This document shows positions 8,721 to 17,358 of a stretch of DNA of 64,000 nucleotides, one piece after another. The stretch spans positions 1-64,000 of the forward strand of contig JBBQUM010000015.1 in NCBI GenBank assembly GCA_038212445.1, read 5' to 3'. Under the pieces are notes generated by a model. The model searched no databases. It was not told the origin of the DNA and worked only from the letters and a program-made list of their open reading frames with translations. The DNA is from TMP-7 sp038212445 (lineage in GTDB: Bacteria; Acidobacteriota; Terriglobia; Bryobacterales; Bryobacteraceae). Position 1 is the first letter of the stretch; each line of letters starts with the position of its first letter. Position numbers and translations under genes: made by a program.

Positions 8721-9469
8721 CGGCTGCGGGCCAGTTTCTTATAGGCAGCGGGATCGGCGGCGTGCTGCTGGTCCCACTCGGCGAGTCCTTTGCGCGCGTC
8801 GCGGGCGAGGCGGGCGTGGTCGGCGGCGATTTCGAGGGTAGGACGGCGGGCGTCGCGCGGAATGAAGATGGCTTGCGCCACGGGGTCGCCGGCGTTCAGA
8901 TGCAGGTCGCCGTCGGGTTTCCGGATCACTAAGTTGACGGGGCTGGTATACCAATCGGTCTCGACGAGGCCGCTGAGGATGTGCAAGCCGCGGGAGTCGC
9001 GATTCATGAGGGGGATGAAGAGCGTGTCGATGGAGTCAGGCGTTCGCCAGATGTAGGGAAGGTGGAGTTTGAAGAGATCCTGCTGGTCGTCACGGTGGAA
9101 GAAACTGATGCCTGGTTCCTGGACGGAGGCGCCTGGAGTGGGGACGCCTTCGAACGAATAGGCGTTGGCGGCGAAGCGGCACGACGGGTTGTCCTGGACG
9201 TAGAAGACTCGCGTGTCGGTACCGATGGGGGCACTGAACGAGCGGCATCCAGGAGGCACGTTGGAAGGCGAACAGAGGCCGAAGCGGATGGGTGACGGGA
9301 TGAGCAGTCCGAGGGCGCTGGCCGCCGTAAACGGCAGACACTGTTCCTGCACGCCGTAGCCCGCGGGGATCACTGGCCGGGTGCGGGCGGAAGCATTTTG
9401 CGGCAGAGAGACTGCGGGAACCAGCGGCGCGATCCTGACGGTGAGGGTAGGCGTGCTCACTGTCCCCAA
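8696..9469 (-). CDS. DUF6065-like protein
   Basis: 257 aa with no signal peptide or TM helix. The order of conserved segments (an FTAASALGLLIPSPI segment, a Phe/Tyr-rich middle with YIWRTPDSIDTLFIPLMNR, a VETDWYTSPVNLV segment, AGDPVAQAIFI, and a charged C-terminal helix) resembles what I remember of the DUF6065 family, which is uncharacterised. Its 3' end overlaps the convergent PEP-CTERM paralogue by 25 bp. Compact size and lack of export signals suggest a cytoplasmic protein. No partner gene is apparent. Confidence 0.65.
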   Translation of the reverse strand: MGTVSTPTLTVRIAPLVPAVSLPQNASARTRPVIPAGYGVQEQCLPFTAASALGLLIPSPIRFGLCSPSNVPPGCRSFSAPIGTDTRVFYVQDNPSCRFAANAYSFEGVPTPGASVQEPGISFFHRDDQQDLFKLHLPYIWRTPDSIDTLFIPLMNRDSRGLHILSGLVETDWYTSPVNLVIRKPDGDLHLNAGDPVAQAIFIPRDARRPTLEIAADHARLARDARKGLAEWDQQHAADPAAYKKLARSRHGRVDPE

Positions 9470-9586
9470 AGGATAGCGAAATTTATTTCAGGAAGGGTGA
9501 AACGCTGTTACCGCACAGTTCACTAAGACGGCAGGCCGGAGCGGCTGATTAGCGGCTCCACGCCTGCATCGCCTAAGGAGGACGAA

Positions 9587-10903
9587 ATGGCGAAAAAGCC
9601 TACCCGCACTAACAAGGCTACTGATTTAAGAGTCGCATCGAGCACGGACGATTTGTTGCTTGCGGCACTCGAGCGTGGTGGCGACACCACGAAAACCGGA
9701 CGATTCCTGATTACCTTCAAGGAGGGCGCCGGTGAAGCCGGGCTCCAGTCGCTGCAAGCGCAGAGGGGTCTTCGCGTGGCGAACGCACGCGATTTCACAG
9801 ATTCAGCGGTGAGTTTTGAGCAAGCCGGCGATGCGGAAGCGATGGTGTTTCCCGACATCGGTGTAGCACTGGTTGGCGCGCAGGCGGCGATTGCGCGCGG
9901 GCTAGGGACCGAGGCTGCCATTGAAGAAGACAGTCCGATTCACTCGGTGGATCCCGAGTACTTCATGTTCGCGACGCAGATCAACACTCGCGATTACCTG
10001 AAGGGTGTGTTGCACGCAACTCAGACGATTTACGCGGATCTGGGTGAAGAAGAGCAAGCCGAAGGGATCATGACTCCGGAGGTGCTGGGCGCAACCTGGG
10101 GCATGAATGCGTGCAAGGTTCCGCCGAGCGGCTTTAGCGGTGTGGGCATGAAGGTAGCGGTGCTCGACACGGGCTTTGACCTGGGCCATCCCGAATTCGC
10201 GGGACGGTCGTTTGTCACCAACTCGTTTGTGGGGCAGCCGGTGCAGGATTTGCACGGTCACGGCACGCACACGACGGGAACGGCATGCGGTCCGCGAACG
10301 CCGGCCGGCGTCATTCCGCGGTACGGGATTGGCTACCGGGTGCAGATCTTCACTGGCAAAGTGCTGACGAACGCCGGTTCAGGAACGCAGGCCCAGGTGC
10401 TGGCGGGGATGAACTGGGCGGTGGCGAACAAGTGCCAGGTGATCTCGATGTCGCTGGGCGCGCAGATTCCGGTGCAGCCGTCGTACACGGCGGCAGGAGC
10501 GGCGGCGTTAGCCAACGGCTGCCTGATCATCGCGGCGGCGGGTAATGCGAGCAACCGTCCGGGAGTCATTTCACCGGCGGGCGCACCGGCGAATTCGCCG
10601 ACGATCATGTCGGTGGCGGCGGTGGATGCGAATCTGAAAGTCGCGGTATTTTCGTGCGGCGGAAAGATCGACATCGCCGGGCCGGGCGTGAGCGTGTTCT
10701 CGTCGTGGCCGCGGCCGACGCTACACAACACGATTAGCGGAACGAGCATGGCGACGCCGCATGTCGCCGGATGCGCGTCGCTATGGGCGCAGAGCAATCC
10801 CGGACTGCGCGGCGCTGCGCTGCGCGCCAAGCTGCTCGCAACGGCGAAGCACTTGCCGTTCCCAGCGAGTGACGTGGGCGCGGGGTTAGTACAGGCGCCG
10901 TAA
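9587..10903 (+). CDS. S8 family serine peptidase (subtilase), catalytically intact
   Basis: 438 aa; AAGGAGG six bases before the ATG. The subtilisin catalytic set is complete: Asp194 (AVLDTGFD), His225 (HGHGTHTTG), oxyanion Asn320 (AAAGNAS) and Ser387 (SGTSMATPHVAG), with the substrate-strand motif SMSLG near 287. Residues about 20-130 form a distinct N-terminal domain, possibly a prodomain (GRFLITFKEGAG). There is no recognisable Sec signal peptide, so export, if any, uses another route. A paralogue lies 355 bp downstream at 11259, with a small I9-like gene between them. Confidence 0.85.
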   Translation: MAKKPTRTNKATDLRVASSTDDLLLAALERGGDTTKTGRFLITFKEGAGEAGLQSLQAQRGLRVANARDFTDSAVSFEQAGDAEAMVFPDIGVALVGAQAAIARGLGTEAAIEEDSPIHSVDPEYFMFATQINTRDYLKGVLHATQTIYADLGEEEQAEGIMTPEVLGATWGMNACKVPPSGFSGVGMKVAVLDTGFDLGHPEFAGRSFVTNSFVGQPVQDLHGHGTHTTGTACGPRTPAGVIPRYGIGYRVQIFTGKVLTNAGSGTQAQVLAGMNWAVANKCQVISMSLGAQIPVQPSYTAAGAAALANGCLIIAAAGNASNRPGVISPAGAPANSPTIMSVAAVDANLKVAVFSCGGKIDIAGPGVSVFSSWPRPTLHNTISGTSMATPHVAGCASLWAQSNPGLRGAALRAKLLATAKHLPFPASDVGAGLVQAP

Positions 10904-10923
10904 CCGGTGAACAGCTTCCGGCA

Positions 10924-10957
10924 GGGCGATGGCGAACGTTGGATTTTGCCGTCGCCC
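10924..10957 (+). other. Hairpin between subtilase and I9-like genes
   Basis: GGGCGATGGC and GCCGTCGCCC form a 10-bp stem with one G-U pair around a 14-nt loop, 20 bp after the first subtilase stop. There is no U-tract after the stem, so a standard intrinsic terminator is not supported. It could attenuate or stabilise transcript ends in this cassette. Confidence 0.35.
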
Positions 10958-10997
10958 GGGCGGACCACAGGCGCTAGACTGAACCGAGGGAGGGACT

Positions 10998-11237
10998 GTG
11001 GCGAAGGACGAGAGAGTACCTCTCATAGTCACCATTTCCGGTGACCGGCCGATTCACGCGGTAGCCAAAGATCTCAAAGAGGCCGGTTTCAACGTCGAAC
11101 AGGTGTTGGAGTTTGCCGGCTCGGTGACGGGGTCGGCTCATCCGAACACATTGCAGAATCTTCGAAAAGTTAAGGGAGTGGCCGACGTTTCACCGGATCA
11201 CTCTGTGGACGTTGGCCCGCCTGGCGCCGTTTCCTGA
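10998..11237 (+). CDS. Small stand-alone I9 (subtilisin propeptide)-like protein
   Basis: 79 aa from a GTG preceded by a purine-rich GAGGGAGGGA. The pattern (LIVTISGD, then HAVAKDLKEAGFNVEQVLEF, AGSVTGSA, LRKVKGVADVSPDHSVDVGPP) resembles the inhibitor-I9 fold of subtilase propeptides: beta-alpha-beta with a GV..V.PD strand near the end. Such stand-alone proteins can act in trans as subtilase inhibitors or folding chaperones; similar proteins are sometimes misnamed aldolases in databases. Its position between two subtilase genes supports a role with them. There is no signal peptide. Confidence 0.6.
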   Translation: MAKDERVPLIVTISGDRPIHAVAKDLKEAGFNVEQVLEFAGSVTGSAHPNTLQNLRKVKGVADVSPDHSVDVGPPGAVS

Positions 11238-11258
11238 TCGATCCTCAAAAAGAAAATC

Positions 11259-12479
11259 ATGCGCATATCGGCAAGTGTGGAGACACTTCTGCTGGCGGCG
11301 CGCGAACGTGGCGACGATGCGTCCACTACCGGCCGCTTTGTCGTGACATTTGCGGACGGCGCCACCGAGGCCGGGGTGCGCGCGCTCAAAGCGAAGCGGA
11401 AGATTCGCGTCGCAAATTCGAGTGATTTTGAGGGTCACGTTTTCATGCCGGAGCAGCTTGGCGGGGCGGACGTTCTGGTGCTGTCCGAGATTGGCGTGGC
11501 GGTGGTGTCAGGCGACGCGGGACGTTCGTATTCGGCGGAGGGTCCAATCGTGTCGGTGGATCCCGAGCACTTCATCTTTGCGAATGAGGAGCCGAACGGG
11601 TATCTGCACGGTTTGCTGCATATGGCCGAGGCGGTGGGGCAGGACCGGGACTCTGAGGGTCAGGGCGTGACGTGGGGCGTGGCGGCATGCCGGGCTCCGT
11701 TAAGCCGGTGGAGCGGACGCGGAATCGCGGTGGCGGTGCTTGATTCCGGCTTCGATGGAGGCCACCCGGAGTTCAAAGGGCGTCACATCGCTGCCAGCAG
11801 TTTCACTGGCGGGTCGGCGATGGACTTGAGCGGCCATGGGACGCACATAGCCGGAACGGCGTGTGGTCCGAAGACGACGCCCGAGTTGATTCAGCGATAC
11901 GGGATTGCGCATGAGGCGGAGATCCACATCGGGAAAGTCCTAGGCAACAGCGGTGCGGGCACGCAGGCGCAGATGCTGGCGGGGATGAACTGGGCGGTGG
12001 CGCGAAAGTGCCCGGTGATTCTGGTTGGCGCGGGAGGACCGGCGACGGTACAGCCGTCGTACACGGCGGCGGGCGCGGCAGCGCTGGCACAGGGATGCCT
12101 GATGATCGCGCCGGCGGGCGGATCGAGCAGCCGTCCGGTGGTGATAGCGCAGGCAGGTGCGCCAGCGAACTCGCCGACGATGCTATCGGTGGGGGCGCTC
12201 GAGGCAGGGTTGGAGGTGGCGCTATTCTCGCCCGGTGGGAAGATTGATCTCGTAGCCCCGGGAGTCAGCGTGTTTTCGGCGGCGCCGAGACCGGCGATGC
12301 ACAACACAGTTACCGGCACGAGCATGGCGGCGGCGCACGTTGCGGGCTGTGCGGCGTTATGGGCACAGTCGAACGCCGAGTTGCGCGGCGAGGCGCTGCG
12401 GGACCGGTTGCTCGCGTCGGCAAAGCGGCTTGAATACGCGGCGAATGACGTCGGGGCTGGGCTTGTTCAAGTGGTCTGA
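11259..12479 (+). CDS. Degenerate S8 subtilase paralogue (oxyanion Asn lost)
   Basis: 406 aa and clearly paralogous to the protein at 9587-10903, including its N-terminal domain (LLLAARERGDD, GRFVVTFADGA). Asp162 (AVLDSGFD), His193 (SGHGTHIAG) and Ser355 (TGTSMAAAHVAG) are kept. The oxyanion Asn is replaced by Gly288 (APAGGSS against AAAGNAS), the SMSLG strand has become LVGAGG, and the Pro after TSMA is Ala. The enzyme is probably weak or inactive and may act as a regulator or decoy. The frame is intact, which argues that the protein is still made. There is no clear Shine-Dalgarno and no signal peptide. Confidence 0.8.
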   Translation: MRISASVETLLLAARERGDDASTTGRFVVTFADGATEAGVRALKAKRKIRVANSSDFEGHVFMPEQLGGADVLVLSEIGVAVVSGDAGRSYSAEGPIVSVDPEHFIFANEEPNGYLHGLLHMAEAVGQDRDSEGQGVTWGVAACRAPLSRWSGRGIAVAVLDSGFDGGHPEFKGRHIAASSFTGGSAMDLSGHGTHIAGTACGPKTTPELIQRYGIAHEAEIHIGKVLGNSGAGTQAQMLAGMNWAVARKCPVILVGAGGPATVQPSYTAAGAAALAQGCLMIAPAGGSSSRPVVIAQAGAPANSPTMLSVGALEAGLEVALFSPGGKIDLVAPGVSVFSAAPRPAMHNTVTGTSMAAAHVAGCAALWAQSNAELRGEALRDRLLASAKRLEYAANDVGAGLVQVV

Positions 12480-12525
12480 GGGACTCGGGTATTCCGCAAG
12501 ACGGGGCAATCGCAAAAGCGGGTAG

Positions 12526-12543
12526 ACTGTAGAAAAGTACAGT
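12526..12543. promoter_or_regulatory. Short inverted repeat upstream of the histidine kinase gene
   Basis: ACTGTA and TACAGT form a perfect 6-bp inverted repeat around GAAAAG, 38 bp before the proposed start of the kinase gene. It could be an operator half-site pair, but such short repeats also occur by chance. Confidence 0.25.
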
Positions 12544-12581
12544 TCACCTCTGGGCGCGATTTGTCGTGATGCCCTGTGTTT

Positions 12582-15500
12582 ATGGCAACCGAGTCTACTG
12601 CAGCATTCGAAGTATCACGCACTGCGGAGCGTCTGTCCCTCGGGTTGGCAATCCTGGTGGTGATTCTTATTGGAGTGGTTTCCTCTTACGACTGGAACCA
12701 ACTCGACAAGGATACCCGCGAGACCACACGAACACGCGACATTCTGGCGCAGGTGGACGGTCTGCTATCAACCATCAAAGATGCGGAAACCGGACAGCGC
12801 GGTTACCTGTTAACTGGAAAGCCCGAATATCTGGAACCGTACCATCAAGCGACGGCGACGCTGCGTTCACGGGTGGAAACCATCCGCGCGCTGGTGGCGG
12901 AACGGCCGTTCCAGCTAGAGCGGCTGGAAAAAATGCGGCCTTTGATCGATGCCAAGCTTGTCGAGATGGATCGGACAATCGAGGTCCGGCGATTGGAGGG
13001 GGAAGAGCCTGCTCGGGCCATCGTACTCAGCGATCGCGGAAACGGTTTGATGAATCAAATCCGCAGCGGCGCGGCGGAGATGACGGAAACGGCGTACCGG
13101 CGGTTGGCGGACCAATCTCAGGCCGCGCAGACCCGTGCTACGAGAACCTGGCTAGTGAGCGTTGGCGGGAGCGGGCTTTTGCTGATTCTGGTGGTGGCCG
13201 CCAGCGTCCTGATTCATCGCGGGACGAACCGGCGGCAGACGCTGATCAAGCAAGTGGTGGAGCAGGAGCGGGAGACTGCCCGAGCGAAGGACCTGCTTTA
13301 CACTACGCTGGCGAGCATCGGCGACGCCGTTATTGCCACTGACAAGGATGGCCGGGTCACGTTTCTCAATGCCGTGGCACAGAGCCTGACTGCTTGGACG
13401 CAAGCGGAAGCGGCGGGCGTGCATCTCGATGAAGTGTTTCGCATCGTGAACGAGGACACGCGGGTGAAGGTGGAGAGTCCAGTGGCGAAGGCTCTTCACG
13501 AGGGAACGGTTGTTGGCCTCGCGAATCATACGATACTGCTGGCGAAAGATGGAATTGAACATCCGATCGACGACAGTGCGGCACCCATCCGGGACGACAA
13601 GCGGAACGTTATTGGAGTTGTGCTGATTTTCCGCGATGTAGCTGAGCGGCGGGCGGCGGAGAAGGCGCTGGAACAGTCGAGGCAGGAGACAGAGCGCGAA
13701 CGTGAACTGCTGGGGATTACGCTCGCAAGTATCGGTGACGCGGTGATTGCGACTGACGATTCGGGCGCAGTCCGCTTTCTGAACCCGGTAGCCGAGCAGT
13801 TAACCGGTTGGACGAGTCAGGACGCTAGCGGACGGCCGGTAGAAGATGTCTTTCCGATCATCAACGAAGCGACGCTAGACAAGGTTGAGAACCCACTGCG
13901 AAGAGCGCTCGATCAAGGGGAGATCGTCGGGCTGACGAATTACACGCTATTGATTGCGAAAGACGGTAGGAAGATTGCCATCGACGACAGTGCGGCTCCG
14001 ATCCGTGACGATCACGGCAAGATTGCGGGCGCGGTGCTGGTGTTCCGTGATATCTCGCGTCGGAGGCAGGCCGAGCGGGCGCTGGAGGCGAGCGAGAAGC
14101 GGTTCAGGTCGGTGTTTGCGCAAGCGCCGATCGGCATGGTGCTAACGAACCTGGACGGACTCCTTGTGCGCTGCAATCAGGCGTATTCGGAGATTACCGG
14201 ATACTCGACAGACGAACTTGCGACCATCAAGCATCTTTCTCTGACGCATCCGGACGAGGTGGCTTACAACACGCGTCTGTTCGAGGAATTGCTGTCGGGC
14301 CAGCGTGCCTCGTACGTCATCGAGAAGCGAATTATCCGCAAGACTGGCGAGAGCGCGTGGGTGCGAGCGAGCGCCACTCTGCTGCGGGACACTGATGGGC
14401 AGGCGGCGCAGGTGGTCGGTTTGGTAGAAAACATCGATGCCCGGAAGCAGGCGGAAGTCAGGCTGTCACAGGTGGCGAGACTGTCGCAGTTAGGGGCTGG
14501 CGTGGGACGGGCGCTGACGCAGTGCGAGGGTTTGCAGGAGAGTCTGCAACTTTGCGCGAGTGCGCTCGTGCAGCACCTGGATGTGGCGTTTGCGAGGATC
14601 TGGACTGTCAGCGAGGATGCGGCCTTTCTGGAGTTGCGGGCCAGTGCGGGGATGTACACGCACCTGAACGGCGCGCACTCGCGGATCCAGGTGGGTTCTT
14701 TGAAGATCGGACTTATTGCGCAGGAGGGCAAGCCGCACCTCACCAACGATGTCGCGACGGATGACAGAGTGAGTGACCGGCAGTGGGCAGCTGCTAATGG
14801 AATGGTGGCCTTTGCGGGCTATCCGTTGATGGTTGGCAGCAAGGTGGTGGGCGTGATGGGGATGTTCGCGCGGAAACCGCTGCCTACCGATACCCTGGAT
14901 ACCCTTTGTTCGGTGGCGGACACTATCGCGATCGGTATTAAGCGCCGGCAGGCGGAGTTGGGACGGGAGGCTGCACTGGAGCGCGAGGCGACGGCGCGGG
15001 TGGCAGCGGAACGGAGCGCCAAGGCGCTGGAGCGATCGAATCAGGATCTGCAGGAGTTTGCGCACGCAGCGTCCCACGATCTGCGGTCGCCTCTAAGGAC
15101 GGTGAATTTGATGGCGACGATGCTCTCGCGGCAGTACCAGGGCAAGCTGAGTGCCGATGCCGATGAGCTGCTGGGCTTCATTACCTCAGGGGTGGTGCGG
15201 ATGGATTCGCTCATTTCGGACCTCCTGAGTTTTGCGCAGGCGACCGAGGTGGAGGTGGCGTCGACGCCGGTAGCGTTAGAGCAGGCGGTGAGTGAGGCGA
15301 TGGACAATCTGCGCGCCAGTATCGACGAGTGCGGCGCGGTGATCACGACGACCGGACTGCCCACTGTGCTGGCCCACAAGACGCAACTGTTACAGCTTTT
15401 CCAGAATCTGATCGGCAACGGAATCAAGTATCGAAGCGAGCGCGCGCCGCAGATTTGCATCAATGCGGAACTCAAGGATTCAGCCTGGCTGATCTCGGTG

Positions 15501-15734
15501 AGTGACAACGGCATTGGCTTCAACGCGCAGTACGCCAGGGAAATTTTCGGAGCGTTCAAGCGTTTGCACGGAAGCGACTATCCTGGCAACGGAATTGGCC
15601 TGGCGACCTGCAAGCGGATTGTCGAGAGCTTTGGCGGAGCGATCTGGGCGGAGTCTGAAGAAGGCCATGGCTCGACGTTTTATTTCACCTTACCGGTGGT
15701 GAAGGAACGCAAGCGGGCCGCCCCAGAGGGGTAG
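12582..15734 (+). CDS. CHASE3-PAS-GAF sensor histidine kinase
   Basis: About 1050 aa from ATG 12582 (a GTG two codons earlier is the alternative). An N-terminal TM helix (LGLAILVVILIGVVSSY) is followed by a periplasmic CHASE3-like helical region (DAETGQRGYLLTGKPEYL is typical), a second TM helix (GLLLILVVAASVLI), three PAS domains (the first two near-duplicates, each with IDDSAAPIRDD), a GAF-like domain, then HisKA with the phospho-acceptor His in ASHDLRSPLRT and a HATPase with NLIGNGIKY, DNGIGF and GNGIGLATC. It autophosphorylates on His and should pass the phosphate to a response regulator in trans, since none is adjacent. The ligand is unknown. Confidence 0.9.
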   Translation: MATESTAAFEVSRTAERLSLGLAILVVILIGVVSSYDWNQLDKDTRETTRTRDILAQVDGLLSTIKDAETGQRGYLLTGKPEYLEPYHQATATLRSRVETIRALVAERPFQLERLEKMRPLIDAKLVEMDRTIEVRRLEGEEPARAIVLSDRGNGLMNQIRSGAAEMTETAYRRLADQSQAAQTRATRTWLVSVGGSGLLLILVVAASVLIHRGTNRRQTLIKQVVEQERETARAKDLLYTTLASIGDAVIATDKDGRVTFLNAVAQSLTAWTQAEAAGVHLDEVFRIVNEDTRVKVESPVAKALHEGTVVGLANHTILLAKDGIEHPIDDSAAPIRDDKRNVIGVVLIFRDVAERRAAEKALEQSRQETERERELLGITLASIGDAVIATDDSGAVRFLNPVAEQLTGWTSQDASGRPVEDVFPIINEATLDKVENPLRRALDQGEIVGLTNYTLLIAKDGRKIAIDDSAAPIRDDHGKIAGAVLVFRDISRRRQAERALEASEKRFRSVFAQAPIGMVLTNLDGLLVRCNQAYSEITGYSTDELATIKHLSLTHPDEVAYNTRLFEELLSGQRASYVIEKRIIRKTGESAWVRASATLLRDTDGQAAQVVGLVENIDARKQAEVRLSQVARLSQLGAGVGRALTQCEGLQESLQLCASALVQHLDVAFARIWTVSEDAAFLELRASAGMYTHLNGAHSRIQVGSLKIGLIAQEGKPHLTNDVATDDRVSDRQWAAANGMVAFAGYPLMVGSKVVGVMGMFARKPLPTDTLDTLCSVADTIAIGIKRRQAELGREAALEREATARVAAERSAKALERSNQDLQEFAHAASHDLRSPLRTVNLMATMLSRQYQGKLSADADELLGFITSGVVRMDSLISDLLSFAQATEVEVASTPVALEQAVSEAMDNLRASIDECGAVITTTGLPTVLAHKTQLLQLFQNLIGNGIKYRSERAPQICINAELKDSAWLISVSDNGIGFNAQYAREIFGAFKRLHGSDYPGNGIGLATCKRIVESFGGAIWAESEEGHGSTFYFTLPVVKERKRAAPEG

Positions 15735-15771
15735 CATCCCGTAGACGCAGGTTGCGGTACAGTGAATCGGA

Positions 15772-17358
15772 ATGCAGGTGCTTCGGTCCACGGTTGACCG
15801 CGAATCCGAGCAGTACCGTACCAATCACACGTGGAACAGCGCTGCCGTAGCGCGCCTTCGCGAAGAACTTCGTGCATCCACTCTCGGTGGGGGGCAGAAG
15901 TACACGGCGCGTCACAAGCAGAGGGGCCGCCTGCTACCGCGCGAGCGCGTGGAACTGTTGCTTGACGAAGGCTCTTATTTCCTCGAGATCGCACCGCTGG
16001 CAGGGAATGGCATGGAGGGAGAGTCGGCGGGTGCGGGTGTCATCGGAGGCATAGGTCTGGTGTCGGGCCGCGAGTGCCTGATCATTGCGAACGAAGCGAC
16101 GCTGAAGGGCGGCGCGACGAGCGAAGCCGGGTTGTGGAAGAACGCGAGGCTCGCCGAAATTGCGCTCGAGAATGAACTGCCGGTGGTGATGCTGGTGGAG
16201 TCAGCGGGCGCGGACCTGCCGGTGCAGAGCAAGATTTTTGTACCGGGCGGGCGAGGATTTCGCGAGATCACCAGGCGGTCGCGCAAGCGGATTCCGACGA
16301 TCTCGGTGGTGTTCGGCAGTTCGACTGCGGGCGGCGCCTACCTGCCAGGCATGTCTGACTACGTGGTGATGGTGAAGCGGCAGGCGCAGGTATTTCTGGC
16401 GGGTCCTCCGCTGGTGAAGATGGCGACGGGCGAGGTGTCGGACGAGGAGTCGTTGGGAGGCGCCGAGATGCACTCGCGGGTTTCAGGGCTATCGGATTAT
16501 CTGGCTGAGGACGAGACGGACGCGATTCGAATAGCGCGTGAGATCGTCGAACACTTTCGACATGGGCGGCGTCACGAGGCGGTGGCCGAGCCACTGTTTG
16601 ACGCTGATGAGCTTTTGGGAATCGCGGCGGCCGACTTACGTGTTCCGTTTGAGATTCGTGATGTGATTGCGCGGATTGCCGACGCTAGCGAGTTTGACGA
16701 ATTCAAGCGGGAATACGGGCAAACGCTGGTGACGGGTTGGGCGCGGGTGCACGGCTTTCCAGTCGGCGTGCTGGGGAATAATGGCGTGCTGATGCCGGAA
16801 TCGTCGGCCAAGGGCGCGCAGTTCATCCAACTCTGCAATCAGCAGAACATTCCGTTGCTGTTTCTACAGAACATCACAGGCTTCATGGTGGGTCGTGCGT
16901 ACGAGGAAGCGGGCATCATACGGCACGGAGCGAAATTGATCAACGCGGTGTCGAATTCAACTGTGCCGGCGATCACGGTGATGGTCGGCGGTAGCTTTGG
17001 CGCGGGAAACTACGCGATGTGCGGCCGTGCGTACGCGCCGAGGTTTCTGTTCACGTGGCCCAATCATCGCATCGCGGTGATGGGCGGCCCGCAACTTGCG
17101 GGTGTGATGGACATCATCAAGCGCGACGCGATGACCAAAGCGCAGGTGCCGATTGACGAGGGTCAACTGGCGGCGGCACGGCAGATGCTCGAGGATCAGA
17201 TCAATCGCGAGAGCGACTGTTATTTTGCGACGGCGCGTCTCTGGGACGACGGCATCATCGATCCGCGGGACACACGCACGGTGTTGGGTATCGCGCTCTC
17301 AGCGGTGCACAATGCGCCCGTCGAGGGAACGATGGAGTGGGGGGTGTTCCGGCATTGA
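15772..17358 (+). CDS. Acyl-CoA carboxylase, carboxyltransferase (beta) subunit
   Basis: 528 aa, the usual length for methylcrotonyl-, geranyl- or propionyl-CoA carboxylase beta subunits. The crotonase-fold carboxyltransferase halves are clear: GGATSEAGLW, a SAGADLPVQ oxyanion region, GSSTAGGAYLPGMSD in the N-terminal half, and GNNGVLMPESSAKGAQFI, NITGFMVGRAYE and GGSFGAGNYAM in the C-terminal half. It moves CO2 from carboxybiotin to the acyl-CoA. Gene order (AtuA, ligase, dehydrogenase and hydratase downstream) favours a methylcrotonyl- or geranyl-CoA-type substrate. The next gene starts within its stop codon. Confidence 0.88.
   Translation: MQVLRSTVDRESEQYRTNHTWNSAAVARLREELRASTLGGGQKYTARHKQRGRLLPRERVELLLDEGSYFLEIAPLAGNGMEGESAGAGVIGGIGLVSGRECLIIANEATLKGGATSEAGLWKNARLAEIALENELPVVMLVESAGADLPVQSKIFVPGGRGFREITRRSRKRIPTISVVFGSSTAGGAYLPGMSDYVVMVKRQAQVFLAGPPLVKMATGEVSDEESLGGAEMHSRVSGLSDYLAEDETDAIRIAREIVEHFRHGRRHEAVAEPLFDADELLGIAAADLRVPFEIRDVIARIADASEFDEFKREYGQTLVTGWARVHGFPVGVLGNNGVLMPESSAKGAQFIQLCNQQNIPLLFLQNITGFMVGRAYEEAGIIRHGAKLINAVSNSTVPAITVMVGGSFGAGNYAMCGRAYAPRFLFTWPNHRIAVMGGPQLAGVMDIIKRDAMTKAQVPIDEGQLAAARQMLEDQINRESDCYFATARLWDDGIIDPRDTRTVLGIALSAVHNAPVEGTMEWGVFRH

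Noticed and set aside
9538..9559. Inverted repeat GGAGCGGCT/AGCGGCTCC before the first subtilase
   Set aside because: Interrupted by a G-G mismatch and without a U-tract; a chance GC-rich hairpin is as likely as a function.
10924..10957. Intrinsic terminator after the first subtilase
   Set aside because: A stem is present, but no U-tract follows, so I list it only as a hairpin.
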